Source of the DNA: Candidatus Accumulibacter similis
Lineage (GTDB): Bacteria; Pseudomonadota; Gammaproteobacteria; Burkholderiales; Rhodocyclaceae
DNA: 64,000 nucleotides
Direction of reading: 5' to 3'
Assembly: GCA_013347225.1 (NCBI GenBank)
Contig: CP054595.1
Location: 2,042,415-2,106,414 of the forward strand
Shown: in pieces, positions 32,344-41,613 of the stretch
Layout: each line of letters opens with the position of its first letter
How positions within the stretch are numbered: position 1 is the stretch's first letter
Notes under the pieces: generated by a model
Databases searched by the model: none
What the model saw: only the letters and a program-made list of their open reading frames with translations
What the model was told of the DNA's origin: nothing
Translations under genes and position numbers: made by a program

Positions 32344-34938
32344 ATGGCTCCCAATGTGCTGACAGATTCCGTAACCGAGCCCCTGGAAGCCGGTATAGGC
32401 GGCGAAGGCGGTGATTTTCAGCTAAGCAATGCCGATTTTGTGGCGGCGGTGTTTCCAGTCTTCCCCGAACGCGCCTTCGCGGCAGTGTGCTCCAAGAGCG
32501 GCGACCCCGGTGTGGGCGGATGGCCAGCCCTTCGCGCCGATCAGTTCGCGGCCGCACTTTTTGCCGCGAACAACAACTACGTCTCTTGTGCGAGCTTTTA
32601 CCCTGGTGATGATGGTTCATTCAGGGCGCGCAAGGCGCAGTTTGCCGCCTGCCATTTCCTGATGCTCGATGACTTGGGCACCAAGGTGCCGATCGAGCGG
32701 CTGGCCGGGTTCCAGTTGTCCTGGCTGATCGAGACCAGCCCCGGTAACCATCAGGGCGGGATCCTCCTCTCCGAACCGATGACCGATGGTTCGGCCGCCG
32801 TGCGACTGCTCAACGCGGTGATCGAATCAGGGCTGTGCGATGCGGGCGCGACGGGGCCATTGAGTCGCTGGGCGCGGCTGCCGGTGGCCATCAACGGCAA
32901 GCCCAAATATGCCAGCGACGACGGAGCGCCCTTTCAATGTCGCCTGCTCGAATGGCGACCGGACGCCCGCTATACGCCAGAAGAGATTGTGGATCGCCTG
33001 CAATTGGAACTTGCTCCGGCCGGACGACCGAAGAAGACGGCTAGATCCTCTGCGCGCGTTACCGGGGGGGACGACATCTCGTCCAGCATCGGCAACTATG
33101 CCGACGATGTGCTCACACCCAAAGCGGCGGAGAACCCGGTCGTTGCGGCGCTCAAGGTGCGCGGGTTATACAAGACGCCGCTGGGTTCGGGAAAACACGA
33201 CATCACGTGCCCGTGGGTCGAGGAGCACACCGACGCACTGGATACCGGCGCGGCCTACTTCGAGCCGGATGAACTCTATCCCCTGGGTGGCTTCTGTTGT
33301 CAGCACTCGCACCGCGACCAGTACCGCATCCGCGCATTGCTCGATTTTCTCGGGGTACGCAGCTCCGAAGCACGCCACAAGCCGGTGATCCGCGTGGTCG
33401 CCGGCGATTTGCACCTCGTCGTCGATGCGGCAGAGAGGGAATTGACCACCCGCGGGCGGCACTATCAAGCGGGAGGCCTGATCGTCTCGATCTCGACTGA
33501 CCCGACCAGCGGCGATCCCTCCATCGTGCCAACCAGCGCCCCAGCGCTGACACGGGAGCTATCGGTCGCGGCGAGCTGGGAAAAATTCGACCGGCGTGCA
33601 GGCGACTGGGTGCGTTGCGATCCGCCGGCGCGGCACGTGGCCGTTCTCTATGACGCGCAGACCTTTCGCTACCTGCCACCGCTGGCTGGGGTGGCGAGAC
33701 AGCCGTACTTTCGCGAGTCGGACGGTGAACTCATCACGCAGGCCGGTTACGACAAGTCGACGCAACGCTTCGGCGTGTTCGATGCTCGGCAGTTCGTCAT
33801 TCCTGACCCGACACCGGACGCCGCACGAGCAGCGCTGCGCGTGCTGGAAGACCTGCTCGCCGAGTTCCACTTCGTCGCGCCTTCGGACAAGGCCGCTGCG
33901 CTGTCCGCGATCCTCACCGCCGCGGTACGCCCATCGCTGCCGCATGCGCCGGCCTTTCATGTCCGAGCGCCCGTAGCCGGTAGCGGCAAGACCTATTTGT
34001 GCGAGCTGATCGGCGCCTTCGGTGGGCCGGCGGGAAATGCCAAGGTGAGCTATCCAATGACCTCGGAGGAAGCCACCAAGGTGATTCTGTCCTTGCTGCT
34101 GACCAGCCCCGCCGTCATCGAGTTCGATGACATGGATACCGACTGGCTACCGCACGGCACGATCAAGCGGATGCTGACGGCGGAGCAGATCACCGACCGG
34201 ATTCTGGGCGTGAGCAAGACGGCGACGGTGAGCACGCGCACGTTGTTCCTCGGTTCGGGCAATAACGTCGGGCCGATACGCGACCTGTTGCGACGTGTGC
34301 TGACGATTCATATCGATCCGCGCTGTGCGACGCCGGCAACGATAACCTACCAGGGCTGTCCGGTCGGGAAAGTGCGCCAGCGCCGAGGGGTCTATGTCGC
34401 AGCGGTGCTGACCATTATCCAGGCATGGCGCAAGGCCGGAATGCCTCGCGCGGCGGCAGACAGCATCGTCACCTTCGGGGGCGCGTGGTCGGACTATTGC
34501 CGCTATCCGTTGATGTGGCTGGGACAGCCTGACCCCGCCACGGCGTTGCTCGATCAGGTGCGTCATGATCCCGATGGTGATGCACTCAGCGGGTTGATGA
34601 CCGAATGGCATGTTGCATTTGGATCGACCCCGACGACGGTACGCAAGGCCGTAGAGGCAGCATCGTGCAACCACCCTAATCTGCTCGATGCGATACGCGA
34701 GTTCCCGGTCGAAGAACGCGGCGAGATCAATCGCTCGAAGCTGGGCTGGCTGTTGAAAAAACATGCGAACCGGATTGTCGGCGGGCTTGAGTTTCAACAA
34801 GCGGAGGCCGACGGGCGTACGGCCTGGCGTGTGGTAGCCGTGAAATCACCTCCTTTAACGCCTTTGCCGCCTTTCCCAGCGCCGGTTACGAAAACTGTCG
34901 CTGCGAACGCGACGAATGTGGTCGTGAGGGAAGTATGA
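32344..34938 (+). CDS. Island replication protein: primase (RepB/AEP-like) fused to P-loop helicase domain
   Basis: The protein has 864 aa, with a GAGGAG site upstream. The N-terminal part (about 25-210) resembles the RepB-type primase domain of mobile elements: F-L-M-L-D-D-L-G-T-K-V, LIETSPGNHQGGILLSEP, and A-R-L-P-V-A-I-N-G-K. A P-loop V-A-G-S-G-K-T lies near 545 and an acidic Walker B-like VIEFDDMDTD near 590, as in D5/VirE-like helicases. It likely primes and unwinds the excised island. Between AlpA (12 bp upstream) and a small overlapping gene (ATGA, 34935-34938), it forms a three-gene replication operon. Confidence 0.85.
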   Translation: MAPNVLTDSVTEPLEAGIGGEGGDFQLSNADFVAAVFPVFPERAFAAVCSKSGDPGVGGWPALRADQFAAALFAANNNYVSCASFYPGDDGSFRARKAQFAACHFLMLDDLGTKVPIERLAGFQLSWLIETSPGNHQGGILLSEPMTDGSAAVRLLNAVIESGLCDAGATGPLSRWARLPVAINGKPKYASDDGAPFQCRLLEWRPDARYTPEEIVDRLQLELAPAGRPKKTARSSARVTGGDDISSSIGNYADDVLTPKAAENPVVAALKVRGLYKTPLGSGKHDITCPWVEEHTDALDTGAAYFEPDELYPLGGFCCQHSHRDQYRIRALLDFLGVRSSEARHKPVIRVVAGDLHLVVDAAERELTTRGRHYQAGGLIVSISTDPTSGDPSIVPTSAPALTRELSVAASWEKFDRRAGDWVRCDPPARHVAVLYDAQTFRYLPPLAGVARQPYFRESDGELITQAGYDKSTQRFGVFDARQFVIPDPTPDAARAALRVLEDLLAEFHFVAPSDKAAALSAILTAAVRPSLPHAPAFHVRAPVAGSGKTYLCELIGAFGGPAGNAKVSYPMTSEEATKVILSLLLTSPAVIEFDDMDTDWLPHGTIKRMLTAEQITDRILGVSKTATVSTRTLFLGSGNNVGPIRDLLRRVLTIHIDPRCATPATITYQGCPVGKVRQRRGVYVAAVLTIIQAWRKAGMPRAAADSIVTFGGAWSDYCRYPLMWLGQPDPATALLDQVRHDPDGDALSGLMTEWHVAFGSTPTTVRKAVEAASCNHPNLLDAIREFPVEERGEINRSKLGWLLKKHANRIVGGLEFQQAEADGRTAWRVVAVKSPPLTPLPPFPAPVTKTVAANATNVVVREV

Positions 34939-35315
34939 GCGCTGCGCAGTTGGTCGAGAACGCCAAGGCGCAAGGGGTGATCCTCGCGCTCAGTCCTGAC
35001 GGCACCATTACCGCGACCGGCGAGCAGTCGGTCGTCGACGGCTGGCTGCCGATCATTCGTGACAACAAGTCTGGGATTCTTCGCGCGCTGCAGCGGGAGC
35101 GCAGGCGCACGAAGACCTTGGCGATGCTCGGAGATGACCCTCGTCTGCGTTATGCGGTGGTTGTGGATGACGCTTCTACGGACCCGGTCGCCGTTGCCGT
35201 GGGGATTCGCGAGGTCGCGACTTTCGAGTTGGAGATCCCGCTCAAATACTACGACGCGCTGGTGCTGTTGGAACTGCTTGAACAGCATTCTGCGGGCGTG
35301 GGCGGAGATGCGTGA
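34935..35315 (+). CDS. Small protein with TubC-N docking-like domain
   Basis: The protein has 126 aa and its start overlaps the primase stop. Residues about 4-55 resemble a TubC N-terminal docking domain (LVENAKAQGVILALSPDGTI, then an I-I-R-D-N-K-S-G-I-L-R-A-L helix), known from nonribosomal peptide synthetases but also found as small free proteins next to mobile-element primases. The rest is a small alpha/beta tail. It may link the primase to another replication protein; that is speculation based on position. Confidence 0.7.
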   Translation: MSAAQLVENAKAQGVILALSPDGTITATGEQSVVDGWLPIIRDNKSGILRALQRERRRTKTLAMLGDDPRLRYAVVVDDASTDPVAVAVGIREVATFELEIPLKYYDALVLLELLEQHSAGVGGDA

Positions 35316-35492
35316 ACGGGGTCCGGTTGTGATGTAGCTCTAGTTGTTCAGATCTGGGAGCACCTCTCTCGCCATCTTCGTTTTCAAGATCGAGCATGCC
35401 AACGAGGCGTTGCAGGTCGGGTTGCGAGGCTGCGGGTGATTTTGATGAATGCTTGAGCGCAGCAATGACGAATCAGTGAGCCTTCACCTACG

Positions 35493-38400
35493 TCACAAAC
35501 GAAACCTGACGCCAAGACCGCTGCTCAGAACCTGCACCTCAGCAATGACATCGCCACCCTTGGCTTCCGGAACCGTAACCGTCACCGGCCAATCGCCCAA
35601 GCGATATGTCCCGTGCTCGGCGCGGCTGACGTCGAGATCCGCGCTTCTGACGGCCGGTATCCCGTTCTTCACCTTCACCACCACTGTATCGCCTGTCTTG
35701 CGATTGCGAATGTCGATTCGCCGAAATCCGTAGTCGCAGGTCACGTCGAGCGAGACCTTGCTGGCTAGAACCGTTACCGTGTCGACCTCGCCGGGGCTAG
35801 CGCCTACGGGTGAATCAGGATTCGTCCCCGCTCCTGTCGGTTCGACAGCACCTACACCGTGCCCGCCCCCTGCTGGTGCCGCCTTGATTTCCACTGTGTC
35901 GGGCTTGCGCTCACCGCCTCCCAGCGCTTCGGCGATGGGCTTCTTCGGGATGGGAACTCCTCCCGCAGGTTTCTGCCCAGTCGCCGCCTCACTCGTCCGC
36001 GGCAAGACTGGGATCTCTGGAGAACTCGTCGCTGGCGGCGCGGCCGGGTGAACCTGGCTCTCTTCGTAGAAGCGCTCGATCGCCTCGCGATAGCCGTGAA
36101 GGCTGATGGTGGGCGGCAGCCGTCCCAGGTTAACCGACCAATCTCGCGCCGACCGCTTGTATTCATCCTCAATGCGCCGGCGAGCCTTCGCATCCTTCTG
36201 CACGTTAGCAAGGCCGGCCAGCGCGAAGACCAGCCGTTCCTGCGCGAACCCCACAATTGCAGGGTCCATATCCCGGGTGCGCGCCTTGAGCACCATTTCG
36301 TAGTATTGCTGCATCAACCGGAACTTTCCGGAAAGCTCGATCACCGCTCCCACCTCGAACGGCGAAACGGTGTTCAGCTCCGCGTTGTTGGCTCGAAGGA
36401 GGCCATCGAAGTACTGTTCTATGCGGTCTTTTAGCTGGATGTCCAGTCGATCGCGATTGACGTTCGAGGTTGCCAGTGCTCGAATGGCGTTACGGTGGAC
36501 GCCCGGCGCATCGCTTACGACCATACGCAGCCAGACCTGCTTGTCCTTGGCCATGTCCGGGACCAAGTGCGCGACTACGCAGTCGAGAAATGCCTTCAAA
36601 TCCCCTGTTTCCGCCAAGCGGCCGATCAGGTTAGCCAGAATGGCCCTTGCACGTTTGTCCTCCTTAAGCTCGTCAACCGGGATATCGTCGAACACGGCAA
36701 ACGCCTTCGTCCGTGGCAGCACTAAGGCGAACTCTTCGAAGCGCTTGCCATCGCCGGCCCTACGCAGGTCCGCCGCAATCGCCGCCACAACTTTCGTCGG
36801 CACCTTTGCCCCGTCCCCAGCGCGCGTCTCCGCCAGGATGCGGTCGAAATCGCCTAAGCGTCTCAGGTATGGCAGGTTTTCCGGAAATGGAGTCGCGTTC
36901 GCTAGTGCTGGAACTAGCGCTTCAGGGGCGTCCGCATCCAACCGCCGCAGTGACCTCCACGCCGTCGCTGCGTCGTTGGCTGCCCCACCGAGTGCCATCA
37001 AGACTGCATGACCGACGGATGGATGCGGTGTCCAGTCAAGACGCACCGAAACCAAGGCCACGTGGGCGTGATCGCTGCACGCAGCAAGCTGCGCGCGCTT
37101 GTCGTCCGGCGCCGCGTCGAGGCGTGCGAGGAGCATTCCGAAGGCCGCGTCCAGCGCTTCGCGCATGCGCTCGCCGGCCGCGCCGGCTGCCCTGTTGTTC
37201 TCCAACTTTGCTCCGTTCAGGGCTGCGAATAATGCCCGCGCATCTTCCTCACTGCGGTGGCTTACCATGTACCGTGCTGCGTGGAAACGCGGATCGCCGG
37301 CGACCCCCTTGTTGCGCGCCAGATTGACAAAATCTTTATACTCGCCCGCCAGCCAGAAGTTGTCGAGGGCAAGCGGCACGTCGGGGATGCGGCCAAACAT
37401 CCGTCCTGCCTGCGGGTATTCTTCGCGGAAATGGCATGCCCATGCCCGTGCCCTGAGTGCATTCGACTCATCTCCGACGCGGTCGAAGCGGCTGGCTGCG
37501 CGCTCTAGCAGGTACGGATCTCGGTTCTCGTAACCTCTGTCGAAGAACTGTCGTCCAATATCGGCGTTATCGTCTAGCGCATCTTCCTGCCAGGCCCCTG
37601 GTTCCCCCTCGATAGCCAACCCGAGGTTGGACAAGCCCCAAACCCCTCCCGACGACTTGTACTGCCCGATCAGGTCCTCGTAGCCCTGACCACGGGCAAA
37701 GCGCCAGAACTTCTCGATGGCCTCGCCGGTATCGACGATCAGCAGGCTGCCGCGCGCGCGCGACAACGCCACGTAGAGCCGGTTCAGGAAGTATTCGTAG
37801 GCCAGCCGATCGCGGTTCCTCTTTGATTGGGGCTCCGGCTTCGCCAGCAGCGCCGGCAGGTCGGGGATTTGCTTTAAGCAGTAGTGGCCGAACTTATAGA
37901 TGACTACGCGCCCGAATTCCATCCCCTTGGCCCGCATCGGGTTGAAGACGTCGCGCGACAGCTTGCCATCCGAAAGGGCGATGTGCGAAAGTAGCTCGTC
38001 AGCCTGAACGTATTCGAGCTCCGGTTCCTCTTGACTTGGGACGATGAAAACCACATCGTCCGCCCGGCGCAGCGCGTCGCGCGTTGCCGACTCCGCGATG
38101 TCGAAAAGTGCAGGCTCTTGCGCCCCCTCGTTGCGCCAAGTCTGCTGAGGCTTGAGCCCGCTCACTTCGAAGAGGATGCCGCGGAGCAACTGAACTAGGT
38201 TGCACAGGCGAACGATCGGCTCTGCGGAACGGTAGTTAAATTCAAGCTCGCGGAAATTTACCTGCAGCTGTTGGCGCCCGGCCGGATCCAGTTCTCGTAG
38301 TAGGTTCTCGCGAAAGCTGTCGGAGAGGGCGTTCCAGTCAAAGCCGGTGGGATTAAGCGTCTGAAAGGGATCGCCGGCGAAAGCGAACGGAATGCGCCCG

Positions 38401-40082
38401 AGCAGATAGTGTGGCACTTCCCTCGCGGAAAACAGCGACAGTCGGAGAATCACCGCCAGTTCATTCGAAGTGAAGTCCTGTGCTTCGTCGCAGATGATTG
38501 CCGGATAGCGCGCCAGATCGTCCTCCCGTCGCAGAACCTCTAGCGCCAAGTCTTGGTCGTCCCACAGGCTGTTCTGTTCGCAACGCGGCTTGTACCAGCG
38601 TTTCCAGATGCTCTCGTAGATCTGGCGGTAGAGGTCGTCGTCAATGGACTTCTGGCGCTTTGACAGTTCGGCATAGGAGTCCGGCCCGAAGTCATCCTCC
38701 TCTCCGTCCGCCGGGCGGCGCCCCTTGATGAAGGTGCGGATGGCGTGCCACGCCAACTCGGGCGAGTTGCGCAGTTCCGCTGGGCGCGTTCTGTCCTGTG
38801 CAACGCTCTTGATCCACAGCTTTCGGAACTCCGGAAAATCGACGTATCGCGCCATATCGAATCGAACCCGTGCTTCCGCGTCGAGGAGCGACAGCTGCAT
38901 ATCCCGGAATGCAGAGAACGCCCGGTTGATGGTCGCCTGTGCCTCGGGGCTGTCGATGTCGGGAGGATCCTCCAGTCGCCGGTAGTCGCACGCCAAGATC
39001 GTCGACACCGTCTCCTTGGCCCGATGCGTGAGCGCCGGACTGTAGGTCAGGTAGAGCGGGGGATCATCCAGTGGCTGCGGCGCGTTGAGGTGGTGATGGA
39101 GGTGTTCAGCGAACAGGTAGTGCAGTATGGTCGTCTTGCCCGAACCCGGACGACCGTTGATGAACAACGGATATGGCTTGCGGGTTTCGCCGGGTGTCAG
39201 CAGGGTCTGTAGCAATGCGAGTTCCTCTGGTGACAGCGACAGATTCGCCTCTTTGCCGGCCTTCTGCAGATCCACCCAGAGAGTCTCATCAACAACCACG
39301 AACTCCGGGTAAGTGCGTATCGAGAATTTGCGCAGTTCTTCTTCCGCCAGCGCCTCGTCGACGCCAAAGACGTCTGCGTAGCGGATGCGCAGTTCATCCT
39401 CGCGCGGACCTTCCGGGAACCCCACCGGGGCGACGAGCAGCAACCCGTTCTGGAACTGACGATAGAGGATCCCGCGCTGGTTGCGGTCCGCCGGGAAGCG
39501 CGTCAGTAAGGCGCGGTCCTCCTTCGCGGTCAGGACGACAAGTCCCTGTAGGAGGGCGGCAATCGACCACCGGAATTCGGCCATCTTGGAAGACTTGAGC
39601 AAATCTACCCAGTCCAAGGTTTCGTAAATGCTCGGCACGTCCTCGTAGAGCGTTGCCAAGGCGATGTCGAGGTAGGCAGCTTCGTGCTCCTTGAGCGGCG
39701 GTGTTCCTTTGACTCCGGCGCGGATACGGTCTTGGATGAATGCATCGAGCGCGGCCTCGCCGAGGGTGGCCTCGTGTAAGAACTTGTTGCGGAATGTCCC
39801 CTCCTCAAGACGACGGTGGAAATCCTCGTTCTGTCCCTTGACGAGGAATCTCGCGAAGCGAATTACCCGATGCCCGCTGCACTCCTGGATCTGTTCGATC
39901 CCGTACAGCCGGAAGGTCTTGCCGACAACCTTCTTCACGATTGGAGACGGTAGGTGCTTGTCGAGATTGGCGATGCTCTGCTGCCGCTCGATCTTCTGCG
40001 CAATGCTCTGGACGGAGTCCAACTGCGCGTTGCCGCGCGCTTCTTGTGCGCAGACCGGCGCGATGTCAACGAAAATAGTCAA
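35493..40082 (-). CDS. Large UvrD/SF1-type helicase with extended C-terminal region
   Basis: The protein has 1529 aa. I choose the TTG at 40082: AGGGGGG lies at correct spacing upstream and no good later start exists. SF1 motifs: GRPGSGKT (310-317), DEAQD (532-536), FAGDPFQTLNPTGF (about 568), F-N-Y-R-S-A-E-P-I (about 615), MRAKGMEFGRVVIY (about 716) and VALSRARG (771-778). About 300 residues precede the helicase. After it come some 500 helical, repeat-like residues, a proline/glycine linker (about 1350-1430) and a beta-rich end. No nuclease motif is seen. It is not adjacent to a partner and may be a stand-alone defence or repair protein; the family beyond UvrD-like is not recognised. Confidence 0.85.
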   Translation of the reverse strand: MTIFVDIAPVCAQEARGNAQLDSVQSIAQKIERQQSIANLDKHLPSPIVKKVVGKTFRLYGIEQIQECSGHRVIRFARFLVKGQNEDFHRRLEEGTFRNKFLHEATLGEAALDAFIQDRIRAGVKGTPPLKEHEAAYLDIALATLYEDVPSIYETLDWVDLLKSSKMAEFRWSIAALLQGLVVLTAKEDRALLTRFPADRNQRGILYRQFQNGLLLVAPVGFPEGPREDELRIRYADVFGVDEALAEEELRKFSIRTYPEFVVVDETLWVDLQKAGKEANLSLSPEELALLQTLLTPGETRKPYPLFINGRPGSGKTTILHYLFAEHLHHHLNAPQPLDDPPLYLTYSPALTHRAKETVSTILACDYRRLEDPPDIDSPEAQATINRAFSAFRDMQLSLLDAEARVRFDMARYVDFPEFRKLWIKSVAQDRTRPAELRNSPELAWHAIRTFIKGRRPADGEEDDFGPDSYAELSKRQKSIDDDLYRQIYESIWKRWYKPRCEQNSLWDDQDLALEVLRREDDLARYPAIICDEAQDFTSNELAVILRLSLFSAREVPHYLLGRIPFAFAGDPFQTLNPTGFDWNALSDSFRENLLRELDPAGRQQLQVNFRELEFNYRSAEPIVRLCNLVQLLRGILFEVSGLKPQQTWRNEGAQEPALFDIAESATRDALRRADDVVFIVPSQEEPELEYVQADELLSHIALSDGKLSRDVFNPMRAKGMEFGRVVIYKFGHYCLKQIPDLPALLAKPEPQSKRNRDRLAYEYFLNRLYVALSRARGSLLIVDTGEAIEKFWRFARGQGYEDLIGQYKSSGGVWGLSNLGLAIEGEPGAWQEDALDDNADIGRQFFDRGYENRDPYLLERAASRFDRVGDESNALRARAWACHFREEYPQAGRMFGRIPDVPLALDNFWLAGEYKDFVNLARNKGVAGDPRFHAARYMVSHRSEEDARALFAALNGAKLENNRAAGAAGERMREALDAAFGMLLARLDAAPDDKRAQLAACSDHAHVALVSVRLDWTPHPSVGHAVLMALGGAANDAATAWRSLRRLDADAPEALVPALANATPFPENLPYLRRLGDFDRILAETRAGDGAKVPTKVVAAIAADLRRAGDGKRFEEFALVLPRTKAFAVFDDIPVDELKEDKRARAILANLIGRLAETGDLKAFLDCVVAHLVPDMAKDKQVWLRMVVSDAPGVHRNAIRALATSNVNRDRLDIQLKDRIEQYFDGLLRANNAELNTVSPFEVGAVIELSGKFRLMQQYYEMVLKARTRDMDPAIVGFAQERLVFALAGLANVQKDAKARRRIEDEYKRSARDWSVNLGRLPPTISLHGYREAIERFYEESQVHPAAPPATSSPEIPVLPRTSEAATGQKPAGGVPIPKKPIAEALGGGERKPDTVEIKAAPAGGGHGVGAVEPTGAGTNPDSPVGASPGEVDTVTVLASKVSLDVTCDYGFRRIDIRNRKTGDTVVVKVKNGIPAVRSADLDVSRAEHGTYRLGDWPVTVTVPEAKGGDVIAEVQVLSSGLGVRFRL

Positions 40083-40395
40083 GATGACGCCCCCCTAGAT
40101 GGCAGCGCTCCGGAGCCGGGCGCCAAGATTTTTGAGCATAGGCTACGGCGCGGTCGCAAGGCAGTCAACTCTGACGACAAGGATATGGTTGCGGGTTCCA
40201 CACTTGCCTGAACCGGCAGCGCGTGATCTGCCCCTTGGTCGTTTGAAGCATCTGGATTAGGACTGGCTTGGCGCCAACGTCTCCGTGTTCAACGTTATTG
40301 TGGATCGACCACCGAGAAAATCTCCTGGCGATCCGTGTGCCGAATGTCGGGCCATGTGCTAATATCGTGACAGTCACGGGAAATACTAGGAAACG
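40083..40395. promoter_or_regulatory. Divergent region with extended -10 and TGACAGTCACG operator-like repeat
   Basis: These 313 bp lie between the UvrD-like gene (minus) and a small plus-strand gene. TGCTAATAT at 40357-40365 is a good extended -10. A perfect inverted repeat CGTGAC-A-GTCACG (40366-40378) follows at once, about where transcription would start. TGACAGTCACG recurs at 40412-40422, inside the first codons of the small gene, 44 bp downstream. This is the layout of an autoregulatory operator pair. The rest of the region has no gene. Confidence 0.5.
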
Positions 40396-40662
40396 ATGTC
40401 CAGCCGTGCTCTGACAGTCACGAAACGAGGCAGGCCTTCCAACGGCGAGCGAGCGCTGAATGCTACTGAACGCAAACGCGCGCAGCGCCAGCGGGATAGT
40501 CGGGCAGCGATAGACGCAATCGGCGATGAGCAGAACGCACCACTTCGGGTGCTGCTGGCGATCCTGGGGCGAGTTGATGCTTCGGAACCAGCAAGGCTGT
40601 CGGCACAACGTGCCTGGGTCGAGATCGGCCGGAGATACGGCTTCGTGACCATCACGGAATGA
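40396..40662 (+). CDS. Small basic protein, possible autoregulator
   Basis: The protein has 88 aa, with AGGAAA before ATG 40396. It is strongly basic at the N-terminus (GRPSNGERALNATERKRAQR), then a helical region ending in R-R-Y-G-F-V-T-I-T-E. I do not recognise a named family; the composition suits DNA binding. Two copies of an 11-bp sequence overlap its promoter and first codons, so it may repress itself. It starts a run of three small island genes. Confidence 0.65.
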   Translation: MSSRALTVTKRGRPSNGERALNATERKRAQRQRDSRAAIDAIGDEQNAPLRVLLAILGRVDASEPARLSAQRAWVEIGRRYGFVTITE

Positions 40663-40671
40663 GGCAAGGCC

Positions 40672-41496
40672 ATGGAAGTGATCGAAGGCAGCACACTGTG
40701 CAATTCTCAGGAAATCCCTTTCAAGACGACAGACGGCGCTGTGCAGGCGCAGCGTAGGGGTGGCTACGATGCGGTTCGGTACAACGCCACGAAGCACGGC
40801 ATCCTCTCGAAACTGGCGGTGCTCGCACACGAGGATCATGATGAGTTCGGCGGCCTGTTGGTCGCACTCGTCGATGAACATCAACCGGCGGGAATGACCG
40901 AGCAGCATCTGGTCGAGGAACTCGCGGCAATCATCTGGCGCAAGCGACGGGTCTTGCTCGCAGAAGGGGCAAGGATCAACGACGGGTTGAAGAGCGTCCT
41001 GCGCAGCACGACGACACTGATACCGGCCGCCGCACCTTTCCAATCGGAACTGTCGGGAGAGCATGTCGACTTGCCCAGATTGCTGAACGCGACGGCCGAG
41101 CGAATCGCGGAACTTCAGCAGGAGGCCGAGTTGGACTTGGCGGCAACCCGCAAGGCGGCAGCGATCCTCGCCAAGGGTGGTCCGAATGGCTACGAGAAGG
41201 CTCGGCGGGCGCTGCTTCCCGGGTCGCGCGATTGGTGGGACGTTCAGGTCAGTGAGGAGGAGTACCCGAGCACCGTCGAAGGCTTGGCGGAGTTCATTCG
41301 TGAATCGCTCGAACCGCTGTGCGTCGGTATGGTGCAGCAGGTGCGGCATGTTGCGGCGATCAAGGCGCAGACTCTGGGCTCCGGGTTGCAAGCGCATCGA
41401 TTGGAAAACCTGAACCGCTACGAAACGCACCTCGACCGCAAATTCGAGCGGACATTGGCCATGCTCCTGAAGCTGAAAGAGCTGCGCGGCGCATGA
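40672..41496 (+). CDS. Conserved mobile-element protein of unknown function
   Basis: The protein has 274 aa and starts 9 bp after the preceding stop, behind a GAGGCAA site. Pattern: RYNATKHGILSKLAVLAHED near 35-55, an I-I-W-R-K-R-R block near 90, and a C-terminal L-N-R-Y-E-T-H-L-D-R-K-F-E-R-T segment. I know this pattern from unnamed proteins in islands and plasmids, but no function is attached to it. Mostly helical, charged, no membrane segment. It resembles terminase-small-subunit-like or plasmid accessory proteins only in general composition. Confidence 0.72.
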   Translation: MEVIEGSTLCNSQEIPFKTTDGAVQAQRRGGYDAVRYNATKHGILSKLAVLAHEDHDEFGGLLVALVDEHQPAGMTEQHLVEELAAIIWRKRRVLLAEGARINDGLKSVLRSTTTLIPAAAPFQSELSGEHVDLPRLLNATAERIAELQQEAELDLAATRKAAAILAKGGPNGYEKARRALLPGSRDWWDVQVSEEEYPSTVEGLAEFIRESLEPLCVGMVQQVRHVAAIKAQTLGSGLQAHRLENLNRYETHLDRKFERTLAMLLKLKELRGA

Positions 41497-41613
41497 GACC
41501 GAACACCAGCGAGAACGGCGCAATGCTTGATGTGGCAAGGGATTCGCGCTGATTCACCAAAGGGCACGATGCAAACTTGCCACATGATTTCGGCAAAATC
41601 GGAGTGCAAGAGA

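Noticed and set aside
35493..40082. RecB- or AddA-type helicase-nuclease
   Set aside because: The helicase motifs fit UvrD, but I could not see a nuclease motif in the C-terminal part and no RecC/RecD partner is present.
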